From contig NZ_JAMLDX010000022.1 of NCBI RefSeq assembly GCF_024211275.1, forward strand, positions 1-64,000: a DNA stretch of 64,000 nt, given 5' to 3'. Positions 17,337 to 25,887 of this stretch are shown here, piece by piece (positions within the stretch are counted from its first letter, which is position 1; each line of letters begins with the position of its first letter). The notes below the pieces were generated by a model that saw only the letters and a program-made list of their open reading frames with translations, ran no database searches and was not told the DNA's origin. Both the position numbers and the translations under genes were made by a program. Source of the stretch: Sphingomonas tagetis. GTDB lineage: Bacteria > Pseudomonadota > Alphaproteobacteria > Sphingomonadales > Sphingomonadaceae.

Positions 17337-17719
17337 GCCGTCATTACCCATTCATCGTGGACCTTGACGGGCCATGGCTTGAGCCGCTGGCCGGTGCAGG
17401 GGCCGCCGACGCATTCGCCGTCCTCGACTTTGAACAGCGCGCCATGCCACCCGCACGCGATCAGGCCGCCATCGGGCGTCAGATAGTCGTCAAGCCGTTG
17501 CGCGAGCGGGAGCCCAGCATGCGGACACCGATCGACATAGCCTCGCACCGACCCGGCGCTGCGAACGACGAAGCCGTGGAAGCGGCCGGCGCGCATCTGC
17601 AGGACGAAACCTCGCGCGCGCGCGTCGCCGATGTCCGCCAAAGCGCAAAGTCGTACCCCGCCGGGCGTCGTATCCACCCGACGCGCGGCCAGCGCGGTCG
17701 TGTCCTCGTCGTCACTCAT
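17333..17719 (-). CDS. Rieske-type [2Fe-2S] ferredoxin
   Basis: The 128-residue protein has the two Rieske cluster motifs, C-P-H (VDRCPHAGLPL) and C-x-x-H (IACGWHGALF), in a single-domain protein with no membrane anchor. It would carry one electron at a time for an oxygenase or similar enzyme. It overlaps fahA upstream and the marR gene downstream by four bases each, so translation is coupled. In comparable operons this position is often taken by maiA (maleylacetoacetate isomerase), which is missing. The redox partner is unknown; the Rieske oxygenase at 37.3 kb has no reductase nearby, but a link is speculative. Confidence 0.85.
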   Translation of the reverse strand: MSDDEDTTALAARRVDTTPGGVRLCALADIGDARARGFVLQMRAGRFHGFVVRSAGSVRGYVDRCPHAGLPLAQRLDDYLTPDGGLIACGWHGALFKVEDGECVGGPCTGQRLKPWPVKVHDEWVMTA

Positions 17720-19017
17720 CGAGCAGGGGTCACTTGTGCGCGGCAGCTTCCAAGGCCGATCGCAACCGCGCCGGGGGCTGACGCGCTTGCCGTCAGGATG
17801 ATCTCATCGCCATCCTCGACAAAGGCGCGCACTTCGCCGCTGGGCAACTTGACCGCGGTCTGACCCCCGCCGCTGATCTCCAGCAGGCTCCCGAACCCAC
17901 CTCGCGTCGGTGCCGAGATCGTGCCGGTACCGAGCAAATCACCAGGCGTCAGATTGCATCCATTCGAACTGTGATGGGTGAGCATTTGATGGACAGTCCA
18001 GTACATGCTGGAAGCCGGTCCGGTGCTGAGGCGATATGGTGCCAAGCCTGCCTCGCGCATTTTCGCGGTGAGCAGATGAACTTCCAGCGTGAGCGCGAAG
18101 GCGCCATGCGCCTGATCGGCAGCGTCATGAAGATAGGGCAGGGGCCGCGGATCGTCCTCGGGCCGCGCTGGCTGAGCGATACGGAATGGCGCCAGCGCCT
18201 CGGCCGTGACAACCCAGGGCGAAATCGTCGAATGGAAATTCTTCGCCAGGAACGGGCCGAGCGGCTGATATTCCCACGCTTGAAGATCGCGCGCCGACCA
18301 GTCGTTCAGCAGGCACAGACCTGCAAAATGCTCGGCGGCATCGGTGATGGCGATCGGTTCGCCCAGCTCGTTGCCGGAACTGACCCAGATGCCCAGTTCA
18401 AGCTCGTAATCGAGCCGTTCAGTCGGCCCGAACACGGGCGTGTCGCTGCCCGCTGGCTTGCGCTGACCCGATGGGCGACGAACCGCCACGTCGGACGGCC
18501 GGATCGAGGAGGCACGGCCATGATAGCCGATGGGCACATATTTGTAGTTGGGCAGCAACGGATTGTCGGGCCGGAATTGGCGACCGACATTGTTGGCGTG
18601 GTGAATGCCGACATAGAAGTCGGTATAGTCCCCGATCCGAACCGGCAGGTGCAGCTCGCAATCGCTCGCAGTAAATATGTGGCTCGTGAGCTGATCGCGA
18701 TAAACAGGGTCCGAGAGCAAGTGGCTGATGCGCTGCCGCAGCGACTTGCGCTGAACGGACGGCAAGCCGAACAGGCGGTTGAGCGAAGGCTCGATGCAGG
18801 CTGCCGCCAAGGCCGGCTCGAACAATCCTGCTGCGGCGCAAGCGCGAAGGTCGAGGATCGCCTCGCCGATCGCGGCCCCGATCCGTGCGTCGCCGGTGGG
18901 CGGGGAGAACACGCCAAGCGGCAGATTCTGGACCGGAAACACGCCATGGCCATTGGCGCTCTCGACCCAGCTGGTGCGCGCCGGGTCATGGGTTTCATCG
19001 CTCGCCCACCAGCTCAT
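17716..19017 (-). CDS. fahA: Fumarylacetoacetase
   Basis: Fumarylacetoacetase hydrolyses fumarylacetoacetate to fumarate and acetoacetate, the last step of homogentisate catabolism. The 433-residue protein is full length, with the N-terminal SH3-like domain (about 20-115) and the FAH fold thereafter. Signature residues include DYTDFYVGIHHANNVG, the catalytic histidine in this loop, YELELGIWV with metal-binding glutamates, LLNDWSARDLQAWEY with the metal aspartate, and GTISAPTRGGFGSLLE near the end. It overlaps the hmgA stop by four bases and the ferredoxin start by four bases. The gene is intact even though hmgA just upstream is broken. Confidence 0.95.
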   Translation of the reverse strand: MSWWASDETHDPARTSWVESANGHGVFPVQNLPLGVFSPPTGDARIGAAIGEAILDLRACAAAGLFEPALAAACIEPSLNRLFGLPSVQRKSLRQRISHLLSDPVYRDQLTSHIFTASDCELHLPVRIGDYTDFYVGIHHANNVGRQFRPDNPLLPNYKYVPIGYHGRASSIRPSDVAVRRPSGQRKPAGSDTPVFGPTERLDYELELGIWVSSGNELGEPIAITDAAEHFAGLCLLNDWSARDLQAWEYQPLGPFLAKNFHSTISPWVVTAEALAPFRIAQPARPEDDPRPLPYLHDAADQAHGAFALTLEVHLLTAKMREAGLAPYRLSTGPASSMYWTVHQMLTHHSSNGCNLTPGDLLGTGTISAPTRGGFGSLLEISGGGQTAVKLPSGEVRAFVEDGDEIILTASASAPGAVAIGLGSCRAQVTPAR

Positions 19018-19630
19018 GCGTCGGTGCTCGCGCTCGAGGCTGGCAGCTGCGCCTTGCGGAACCCGGTCCAGCAGCCATCATGGTCAGGCTGGAGCAAATC
19101 GGTTTCGGGGGCCCTTTCGGTCGTGACGAACGGGTGCCGGCTTTCGAACATGAATGCCATGGTGTCCTCGATCTTGTGCGGTGCGAGCGTGGCGATGGTC
19201 GCGGCATGATGGGTCGCGACATCGGGACCATGCGCTGACATGCAGTTGTGCAGGCTTGCTCCGCCCGGCGCGAAGCCACCTGCCTTGGCGTCATAGGCGC
19301 CGGTGATCAGCCCCATGAATTCGCTCGCAGTCGATTGGGTGACGCAGCCGCATGCTCGCCAGTACCGGGCTGTGACAAAGCGCCTCCTTCAATTGGACGA
19401 TATCGCGCATGGCCCGCAGATGGCCGCATCCGGGAAAGCCAACTGTGGCGGTTCTCATGCCGTGGCGCGGTGAACGCAGGCGCTGAAAATTGCTCGGTAT
19501 AAAGGCCGAACGGCACTCGCTGAGGCGAGTTCCTGCCGATCGGCAACGCACCGGACACTGCTTGAGTGGCCGCATGATTGCCAAAACCGGATCGATACAA
19601 GGAGACATCCATGGCTGCGTGACCGTTCAT
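19014..19630 (-). pseudogene. hmgA: Homogentisate 1,2-dioxygenase with internal deletion and frameshift
   Basis: Two pieces of homogentisate dioxygenase lie in different frames. The N-terminal piece (19630 to about 19325) starts MNGHAAMDVSLYRSGFGNHA and keeps the conserved GRNSPQRVPFGLY and AFTAPRHENR. The C-terminal piece (about 19330 to 19014) carries MGLITGAYDAKAGGF, GGASLHNCMSAHGPD and DDTMAFMFESRH-like sequence. The enzyme is normally about 430 residues; roughly 240 residues between SPNRLR and SEFMGL are gone, including most of the iron ligands. The join is also out of frame. The flanking hpd and fahA genes are intact. The enzyme must be inactive unless another copy exists, or unless the deletion is an assembly artefact. 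Confidence 0.9.
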
Positions 19631-19786
19631 GCCGATAGGTTTTCAGGGATTGGCACCTGTCCTCGCAGGGGCCTCGATCTGCTTTTCGCGGGTTGTGCGG
19701 GCCGCGAGGCTAGGGACCTCGCGACCCGACCCGTCCACCCCTCCATGGCGCGCGTATGCGCCCGGAGAAGTCCCCTGGACGGGATG

Positions 19787-20845
19787 TCAGGCGTCAACGG
19801 TGATCACGCCGCGGCGGATCTGATCGAGCTCGATGCTCTCGAACAGCGCCTGGAAATTGCCGTTGCCGAAGCCTTCATTGCCCTTGCGCTGGATGATCTC
19901 GAAAAAGATCGGACCGACCATGTTTTCGGTAAAGATCTGGAGCAGAATGCCCTCGTCGCCGACATTGCCGTCGATCAGGATGCGGTTCCTGCGCAGCCGC
20001 TCGAGGTTCTCGCCATGGCCGGGCACGCGCTTGTCGACCAGCTCGTAATAGGTCTCGATCGTGTCCTGCAGCCGCACGCCGCGGTCGCGCAGCTTCTCGA
20101 CCGTTTCGTAGATGTTGGCGGTGGTGAGCGCGAGGTGCTGGATGCCTTCGCCCTGATATTCGCGGATGAACTCCTCGATTTGCGAATTCTCATCCTGGCT
20201 CTCATTGAGCGGAATGCGGATCGCGCCGTCGGGAGCGATCATCGCCTGGCTGAACAGCCCGGTCGCCTTGCCCTTGATGTCGAAATATTTCTGCTCCTCG
20301 AACCCGAACAGCCGGCCGTAGAAGCTCGACCAGGTCCGCATTTCGCCGCGGCGGACATTGTGGGTGAGGTGGTCGAGCAGGTCGAGCCCGACATTGTTCG
20401 CCGCCTCCGCCTCGCGCCAGCCGGGCACTTCGTCCCAGCGGGCATAAAGATCCTGTCCGGCCTGGACGAGGTAAAGGTAGGATCCGCCGATCCCGGCGAT
20501 CGCGAACGAGCCTTCGCCGAGCGTGCCGGCCGCCGCATCGACCGCCTCCGCGCCCTGCTCGAGCGCATGCGCGTAAGCCGAAGCCGGATCGGCGACGCGG
20601 AACGCCATGCCGCTGGCCGAAGGGCCGTGCGCCGCACGGAAGTCGGCTGCCTGACCGTTCGGCTCGCGGTTGAGCAGCAGGTTGATTCGGCCCTGCTTGT
20701 AGCGCGTCACCGCCCTGGTCGGGTGGCGATGCGCCGCGACGAAGCCCAATGCCTCGAACTGCGCCGCCAGTGCATCGGGATCGGGCGAGGTGAACTCGCA
20801 GAACTCGAAGCCGTCGAGGCCCAGCGGATTTGTCGTGTCGGTCAT
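19787..20845 (-). CDS. hpd: 4-Hydroxyphenylpyruvate dioxygenase
   Basis: This Fe(II) enzyme converts 4-hydroxyphenylpyruvate to homogentisate. The 352-residue protein has the two vicinal-oxygen-chelate domains and the full metal triad: H159 in LLDHLTHNV, H237 in GIQHLAL and E316 in IFFEIIQR. The C-terminal FGNGNFQALFESIE motif is also present. It follows the aminotransferase by 12 bases and precedes the hmgA remnant by 156 bases, on the same strand. Active Hpd with broken HmgA would let homogentisate build up and oxidise to brown pyomelanin. Confidence 0.96.
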   Translation of the reverse strand: MTDTTNPLGLDGFEFCEFTSPDPDALAAQFEALGFVAAHRHPTRAVTRYKQGRINLLLNREPNGQAADFRAAHGPSASGMAFRVADPASAYAHALEQGAEAVDAAAGTLGEGSFAIAGIGGSYLYLVQAGQDLYARWDEVPGWREAEAANNVGLDLLDHLTHNVRRGEMRTWSSFYGRLFGFEEQKYFDIKGKATGLFSQAMIAPDGAIRIPLNESQDENSQIEEFIREYQGEGIQHLALTTANIYETVEKLRDRGVRLQDTIETYYELVDKRVPGHGENLERLRRNRILIDGNVGDEGILLQIFTENMVGPIFFEIIQRKGNEGFGNGNFQALFESIELDQIRRGVITVDA

Positions 20846-20857
20846 CGAAACGGCCTT

Positions 20858-22069
20858 TCAGGCAAGGGGAAGGTGGGGCGCGAGTGCGTCGATGAACGGC
20901 GCCACCGTTTCGTGGCGCAGCCCTGCGATATTGATCCGACCTGAGTCGGGCATGTAGATCGCGTGCCGCTCACGCAATTGCCGCACCGCGCCGCGGTCGA
21001 TCGGCAACAGCGCGAAAAGCCCTTGCTGACGGGCGATTGGCGCGAGCGCTGGATGGGCTTGGCCGAGCGCAAGCCGCAGTGCGTTGATCCGTTCACACAT
21101 GCCGGTCAGTTCGGCCTGCCAGTCGGCGCTCAGGGCAGCGTCCGAAAGGATTTCGCGCACCGCTGCCGCCCCGTGATCCGGCGGCATCGACCAGAGACTG
21201 CGCGCGAGCACCAGCAGCGTTTCGCGTACGGGCACGGCGACGGCAGGCGAGGGGGCCTGTACCCACAGCGCACCGACGCGTTCGCGATACAAGGCGAAGT
21301 TCTTGTCGCAGCTATACGCGACAAGGGCCTCGGGCGCTGCTGTCAGCAGGGCGCGCATCCCGGCCGCGTCTTCAGCCAGGCCGCGGCCGAGACCTTGATA
21401 GGCAAGATCGACCAACGGGACGAGGCCTCGCGCCACCACCATCGTCGCCAGTTGTTGCCACTGCGCTGCATCGAAAGCAGTGCCGGTGGGATTGTGACAG
21501 CAACCGTGGAGCAGCACGACATCCCCCGGCTGAGCGCCGGTCAGGCCATCGACGAACAAGTTGAAATCGAGGTCGCCGCGCGCCGCGTCGAAATAGCCAT
21601 GGCTCGCGACCCTCAAGCCCGCTTCGCCGAAGATCGGCGCATGGTTGGGCCAGGTCGGCGCTCCGACCCACACGGTCGGGCGCCGTTCGGTGCGTGCGAG
21701 CAGCTCGGCGGCGAGCCGCAAGGCGCCCGTCCCACCGGGCGTCTGGATCCCCGTGATCCGTGAATCCGCCGCGAGCGCCTCGCCAAGTGCGACATGCGCC
21801 AGGCTATCGGTAAAGGTCTGGTCGCCTTCGGCACCCAGATAGCTTTTGCTGACTTGCTCGGACAGCAACCGTGCCTCGGCTGCCTTGACCGCGCCCATCA
21901 CAGGCGTGGTGCCTGTTTCATCGCGGTACACGCCAACACCGACATCGATCTTATCGGGACGCGGATCGGCGCGATGCATGCCGATCACGGCCAGCAGTGC
22001 GTCAGGCGGTTGCCGATCGAGGGTGTCGAACAGCGCGGCCGGCGTCGTGCGTTCAAGTGTCAGCGTCAT
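20858..22069 (-). CDS. Aromatic amino acid aminotransferase (class I, TyrB/AspC type)
   Basis: The 403-residue fold-type I PLP enzyme resembles TyrB/AspC. The PLP lysine is K256 (YSCDKNFALYRERVG); other signatures are GVGVYRDE near residue 44, SYLGAEGDQTF (76-86), TPGGTGALR (110-118), and the CCHNPTG motif (190-196). In this operon it would move the amino group from tyrosine, and perhaps phenylalanine, to 2-oxoglutarate, giving 4-hydroxyphenylpyruvate for Hpd. Its ATG overlaps the phhA stop (ATGA) and hpd follows after 12 bases, so the three are co-translated. Confidence 0.92.
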   Translation of the reverse strand: MTLTLERTTPAALFDTLDRQPPDALLAVIGMHRADPRPDKIDVGVGVYRDETGTTPVMGAVKAAEARLLSEQVSKSYLGAEGDQTFTDSLAHVALGEALAADSRITGIQTPGGTGALRLAAELLARTERRPTVWVGAPTWPNHAPIFGEAGLRVASHGYFDAARGDLDFNLFVDGLTGAQPGDVVLLHGCCHNPTGTAFDAAQWQQLATMVVARGLVPLVDLAYQGLGRGLAEDAAGMRALLTAAPEALVAYSCDKNFALYRERVGALWVQAPSPAVAVPVRETLLVLARSLWSMPPDHGAAAVREILSDAALSADWQAELTGMCERINALRLALGQAHPALAPIARQQGLFALLPIDRGAVRQLRERHAIYMPDSGRINIAGLRHETVAPFIDALAPHLPLA

Positions 22070-22929
22070 GCCGCGACCTTTCCATGAGCGTAGGCCTGCG
22101 TGCCGCGCGTGTAGACCCCGTCCTCAGACAGGATCGTGTCGATCTCGATATCCGGGAGTTGAGCGACGCGGTCGTAGAGCGGGCCGAAATCGGTGTTCAG
22201 CGTGCGTTCGAGCAGGTCTTCGAAGCTTTCGATGACGAAGTAATTCTGTTGGAAATCATCGATACGATATTTTGTGCGCATCACACGTTCGAGGTCGAAG
22301 CCGATACGATGCGGCGAGGGATCGTCGAGCGCGAAGACCGACTCTCCATAGGAAGAGACGATGCCCGCGCCATAGAGCTTGAGGCCATCACCGGACCGGA
22401 TCAGGCCAAACTCGACGGTGTACCAGTAGAGGCGCGCGAGCCGGTCGATCATGCCTAGGGCAGTCGCCCGCTGCCCGCCCTTGCCGTAGGCCTGCATATA
22501 GTCGGCGAACACAGGGTGCGCGAGCAGCGGGACATGGCCGAAGACGTCATGAAAGACATCAGGCTCCTGGAGATAGTCCAGCTGATCGGGCCGTCGAATG
22601 AAATTGCCCGCCACGAACCGGCGATTGGCGAGGTGATCGAAGAACACGTCGTCAGGGACTAGGCCGGGCACAGCGACGACCTGCCATCCGGTCAGCGTCA
22701 TCAGGCGATCGGACAGCTCCGCGAAATCCGGGATGCCAGGCTTGGACATTCGCAGCACGTCGAGACCGGCCATGAATTCAGGCGTCACGCGATGCGGGAG
22801 CATCCCCAATTGGCGAGCGAACAGCTTGTCCCATGTCGCGTGATCTTGCGCCGAATATTCGTGCCAGCATTGCGGCACCGTCCAGTCCTCGGCGGCTTCT
22901 GGGGGTCGGGAGCGTGTCGCGTCTGCCAT
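22066..22929 (-). CDS. phhA: Phenylalanine 4-monooxygenase
   Basis: The pterin-dependent enzyme hydroxylates phenylalanine to tyrosine. The 287-residue bacterial-type protein, without a regulatory ACT domain, shows the iron ligands H127, H132 and E173 (FHDVFGHVPLL and YWYTVEFGLI), with the same spacing as the characterised bacterial enzyme. It leads the aromatic operon on the minus strand. The pterin recycling gene phhB is not in the window. The 94-base gap to the divergent Lrp-type regulator holds the promoter and a weak match to the cargo operator at 22978. Confidence 0.96.
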   Translation of the reverse strand: MADATRSRPPEAAEDWTVPQCWHEYSAQDHATWDKLFARQLGMLPHRVTPEFMAGLDVLRMSKPGIPDFAELSDRLMTLTGWQVVAVPGLVPDDVFFDHLANRRFVAGNFIRRPDQLDYLQEPDVFHDVFGHVPLLAHPVFADYMQAYGKGGQRATALGMIDRLARLYWYTVEFGLIRSGDGLKLYGAGIVSSYGESVFALDDPSPHRIGFDLERVMRTKYRIDDFQQNYFVIESFEDLLERTLNTDFGPLYDRVAQLPDIEIDTILSEDGVYTRGTQAYAHGKVAA

Positions 22930-22977
22930 ATGGGCAGAATCTCAGATTGCAGCCGCGATTACCTTTCAATATCGACA

Positions 22978-22991
22978 ATACAGACATGCAT
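22978..22991. promoter_or_regulatory. Weak ATACA-N4-TGTAT-like site between phhA and lrp
   Basis: ATACAGACATGCAT matches the cargo operator consensus with one mismatch (TGCAT). It sits between the divergent phhA and Lrp-type genes. The surroundings are AT-rich, as Lrp sites are, so this may be chance or an Lrp site instead. Confidence 0.3.
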
Positions 22992-23023
22992 TTTGAACTG
23001 AAATTCGCGAGGGTCCTTATTTT

Positions 23024-23494
23024 ATGAGCCAACCGTTTCTCATGGATCCGATCGACCGTAGAATCGTCGCCGCGTTGCAGGCGGATGCGAATATGAGTCA
23101 TGCTGCGCTGGCGGAGCAAGTCGGTTCCTCGCCGGCGTCCTGCTGGCGCCGCGTTCGCGCGCTCGAAGCGGCCGGTGTCTTCGTGAGGACAGTCCGGCTC
23201 GTGGATCAGACGGCGATCGGCTTGGGCGTCAACGTCATGTGCAATGTTCGCATGCGCAGTCATGAAAGCAATGCGCGGCGGAACTTCGAGACCTTTATCG
23301 ACGATTGCCCCGAGGTGATCGAATGTTATTCCATGTCGGGCGACTGGGATTATCTGCTCCGTATCGTCGCGATCGATGTCGCGGATTATAACGCGTTCTT
23401 AATGGGTCGCTTGCTCAACCATCCCTCGGTGGATGGCGGTTCATCACATTTCGCATTGTCGATGACCAAATATACGACGGCGCTGCCGGTCTGA
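23024..23494 (+). CDS. Lrp/AsnC-family regulator of the aromatic amino acid operon
   Basis: The 156-residue protein has an N-terminal AsnC helix-turn-helix (about 9-55; DRRIVAALQADANMSHAALAEQVG and CWRRVRALEAAG) and a C-terminal RAM ligand-binding domain with the glycine-rich SGDWDYLLRIV strand. GAGGG precedes the ATG. It is transcribed away from phhA across a 94-base gap, the usual placement of Lrp-type activators of phenylalanine/tyrosine genes that sense an aromatic amino acid. The specific ligand is inferred from context. Confidence 0.9.
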   Translation: MSQPFLMDPIDRRIVAALQADANMSHAALAEQVGSSPASCWRRVRALEAAGVFVRTVRLVDQTAIGLGVNVMCNVRMRSHESNARRNFETFIDDCPEVIECYSMSGDWDYLLRIVAIDVADYNAFLMGRLLNHPSVDGGSSHFALSMTKYTTALPV

Positions 23495-23579
23495 ACGCTC
23501 GACGCATCGATGCGTGACCAGCGCCTTCGCGGCATCTGCGCCCATCAAGCTGCGAGTTTTGCTCTGCCATCGGTAGGCT

Positions 23580-24503
23580 TCATCCGAGCGTGCCGGCCAG
23601 CCGCCCCTCGATCAGCTCGGCAGCCTGGAGCGTGTTCTCGAGCAAGCATGATATCGTCATAGGGCCGACGCCGCCTGGGACCGGTGTGATCGCGCCGGCA
23701 TGGCCTACCGCTTCCTCGAACGCGACATCGCCGACGATCCGCGTTGCGCCGGTGCCTGATCGTGGATCGGGCACTCGGTTGATCCCCACGTCAATGACGA
23801 TGGCGCCCGGCCGGATCCAGTCGCCCCTCACCAACGCCGGAATGCCAACAGCGGACACGACGATGTCGGCGGCGCGGCACAAGGCGGCAAGGTCGGTCGT
23901 GTGACGGTGTGCAATGGTAACCGTGCAGTCGGCGATCAACAGCAGCTGCGCCATCGGACGGCCTACGATCGTCGAGCGCCCAATGACAACAGCGTGCTTT
24001 CCGCGCAGCTCAGTGCCCAGTTCGCGTAACAGGAGCATGCACCCAAGAGGCGTGCACGGCGCTAGGCGAGGCTTGCCGAGCGCCAGCTGCCCGGCGTTCG
24101 TGACGTGGAACCCGTCGACATCCTTGTCGGGGTCGATCGCCGCGAGGACCTTGTCGGCACCGATATGCGCCGGCAATGGCAATTGCACCAGCATGCCATG
24201 GACACCGGCATCCCGGTTGAGCTGTGCTATGAGGTAAAGCAGCGAAGCTTCGGTCGTGTCGTGCGGCAGCCGATGCTGAATCGATTCGATGCCGACTGCT
24301 TGGCATTGCTCGCCTTTCCGCCGGACGTAAATTGCGCTGGCGGGGTCGCTGCCGACGAGCACGACTGCGAGTGCAGGCGGGGCGCCGTTGACGGCGACGA
24401 ACTTGGTGACTCGCTTGCGCAGGACGTTCGCTCGCTCGGACGCGATCCGCTTACCGTCGATTATCTGCGCGGATGGACCGATTTGCGAGGGCTCGACCAT
24501 CAC
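23580..24503 (-). CDS. folD: Bifunctional methylenetetrahydrofolate dehydrogenase/cyclohydrolase
   Basis: FolD oxidises 5,10-methylene-THF to methenyl-THF with NADP and hydrolyses it to 10-formyl-THF. The 307-residue protein has the conserved VLVGSDPASAIYVRRKGEQC (catalytic Tyr and Lys), LPLPAHI, KDVDGFH, APCTPLGCM and the Rossmann motif VVIGRSTIVGRPM, plus PVPGGVGPMT at the end. GTG at 24503 overlaps the purU stop; an ATG at 24500 is an alternative. As last gene of the sox operon it handles methylene-THF made when sarcosine oxidase removes the N-methyl group. Confidence 0.95.
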   Translation of the reverse strand: MMVEPSQIGPSAQIIDGKRIASERANVLRKRVTKFVAVNGAPPALAVVLVGSDPASAIYVRRKGEQCQAVGIESIQHRLPHDTTEASLLYLIAQLNRDAGVHGMLVQLPLPAHIGADKVLAAIDPDKDVDGFHVTNAGQLALGKPRLAPCTPLGCMLLLRELGTELRGKHAVVIGRSTIVGRPMAQLLLIADCTVTIAHRHTTDLAALCRAADIVVSAVGIPALVRGDWIRPGAIVIDVGINRVPDPRSGTGATRIVGDVAFEEAVGHAGAITPVPGGVGPMTISCLLENTLQAAELIEGRLAGTLG

Positions 24504-25357
24504 GCTAGGACCACGGTCTGGCTACCGTTCAGGAGAACGCGATGCTCCGCATGCCAGCGCACTGCTCGCGACAGCACCGAAGCTTCGACCTCGCGCCCGA
24601 TCGCGACCATTTCATCGGCCGATGTAGCATGGGTGACGCGACGTACATCCTGTTCAATGATTGGTCCCTCATCGAGCTCGGACGTCACATAATGCGCCGT
24701 CGCCCCGATGAGCTTGACCCCTCGCGCCTTCGCCTGATGGTAGGGCTTGGCGCCTTTGAAGCTCGGCAGGAAGCTATGGTGGATGTTGATGCAGCGCCCG
24801 GCCAACCGGTCCGCAAAATTGTCCGAAAGGATCTGCATGTACCGAGCGAGCACGGTGAGTTCGGCGCCGCTCGCCTCGATGATGTCGAGGAATCGCGCCT
24901 CCTGCGCGGCTTTCGCGGCGCGATCGACCGGAAGGTGATGAAATGGCAAGCCGTGCCATTCGACGAGAGCACGAGCGGTGTCGTGATTGGAGACGACGCC
25001 CACGATGCGGATCGGCAATTGCCCGATTTCGGTCTTGTGGATCAGGTCGATCAGGCAGTGGTGAAACTTTGAGACCGCAAGGAGCACGGGCAAAGGCCGG
25101 CCCAGATCGTGGATTTCCCAGTCGAGCTGCAGGACGGCGGCGAGCTGCGGCAGGCCGGTCTCCAGCTGAGCGATGGTGGCCGTCTCGCTGGCAAGCTCCA
25201 TGCGCACGAAGAAAGCGACGCTGTCCCGGTCGCCATAGATCGCTGCTTCGCGGATATCCCACCCACCTTCGACCAGAAAGGGCGACACCAGCGCCAGGAT
25301 GCCAGGGCGATCGGGACACCGGAAGCGCAACACGCAGGATGCGGGTGAGTTGGCCAT
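24500..25357 (-). CDS. purU: Formyltetrahydrofolate deformylase
   Basis: PurU hydrolyses 10-formyl-THF to formate and free THF. The 285-residue protein has an N-terminal ACT domain (about 6-80; FRCPDRPGILALVSPFLVE) and the formyl-hydrolase domain with NHDTARALVEWHGLPFHHLPV, the catalytic histidine region INIHHSFLPSFKGAKPYHQA and GATAHYVTSELDEGPII. It lies between soxG and folD in the sox operon. With FolD it closes a route from sarcosine methyl groups through methylene- and formyl-THF to formate, keeping THF available for sarcosine oxidase. Confidence 0.95.
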   Translation of the reverse strand: MANSPASCVLRFRCPDRPGILALVSPFLVEGGWDIREAAIYGDRDSVAFFVRMELASETATIAQLETGLPQLAAVLQLDWEIHDLGRPLPVLLAVSKFHHCLIDLIHKTEIGQLPIRIVGVVSNHDTARALVEWHGLPFHHLPVDRAAKAAQEARFLDIIEASGAELTVLARYMQILSDNFADRLAGRCINIHHSFLPSFKGAKPYHQAKARGVKLIGATAHYVTSELDEGPIIEQDVRRVTHATSADEMVAIGREVEASVLSRAVRWHAEHRVLLNGSQTVVLA

Positions 25358-25374
25358 ATCTTCTCCGTGGACAA

Positions 25375-25887
25375 TTAGCGCGTCGGCGCACCATGGTCGA
25401 GCAGCCGATCGATATAGGGCGCGTGACTTTGATCCCCGATCAGCCAGTAGCTGTCGCCGTCGGCGAGCCGCGCCAGCGTCACCGAGACATCGCCGAATCG
25501 AGTCCTTGTCGCATGATCGATGCCAAATGCGGTCGGGTCGAGGTCGAGGTCACAATAGGCGGCGAGCCGCTCGACCGCACGCGCGCCCACCAGGTTTGTG
25601 ACGACGGCGCCGTCGCTCATGTCGACCGCGAGGCAGACATCGTCGCTGAACCGCTCGGCGACGCGATCCAGCGCTGCGCAGACAAGGTCTTGCTCGCCTA
25701 CCAGCAGCCATTCCGCCGGACCCTGGCGAATGCACGACAGCGCGCCGTTCGAGGTGCGCCGTCCAGCTGCGGGCACCTGCAAACCCAGTGCTGCCCCGAG
25801 CCGTGTCTCGACATCGTCGGCGAGCAGGCGCACCTTGCCTATCCCAACGCCTATTTCGCTCGTGCGCGGCGCCACGATCTCAGCCAT
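25375..25887 (-). CDS. soxG: Sarcosine oxidase gamma subunit
   Basis: SoxG is the small gamma subunit of heterotetrameric sarcosine oxidase and binds the alpha-subunit folate domain. The protein has 170 residues from ATG 25887, which overlaps the end of soxA by eight bases. The family pattern is visible in GPAEWLLVGE, DMSDGAVVTNLVGARAVERLAAYCDLDL and TRFGDVSVTLARLADGDSYWLIGDQSHAPYI. The much longer open frame upstream is antisense-free but runs through soxA in another frame and is rejected as the start. Confidence 0.9.
   Translation of the reverse strand: MAEIVAPRTSEIGVGIGKVRLLADDVETRLGAALGLQVPAAGRRTSNGALSCIRQGPAEWLLVGEQDLVCAALDRVAERFSDDVCLAVDMSDGAVVTNLVGARAVERLAAYCDLDLDPTAFGIDHATRTRFGDVSVTLARLADGDSYWLIGDQSHAPYIDRLLDHGAPTR

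Noticed and set aside
19490..20944. Plus-strand frame of 484 codons opposite hpd
   Set aside because: Antisense shadow of the well-supported hpd gene.
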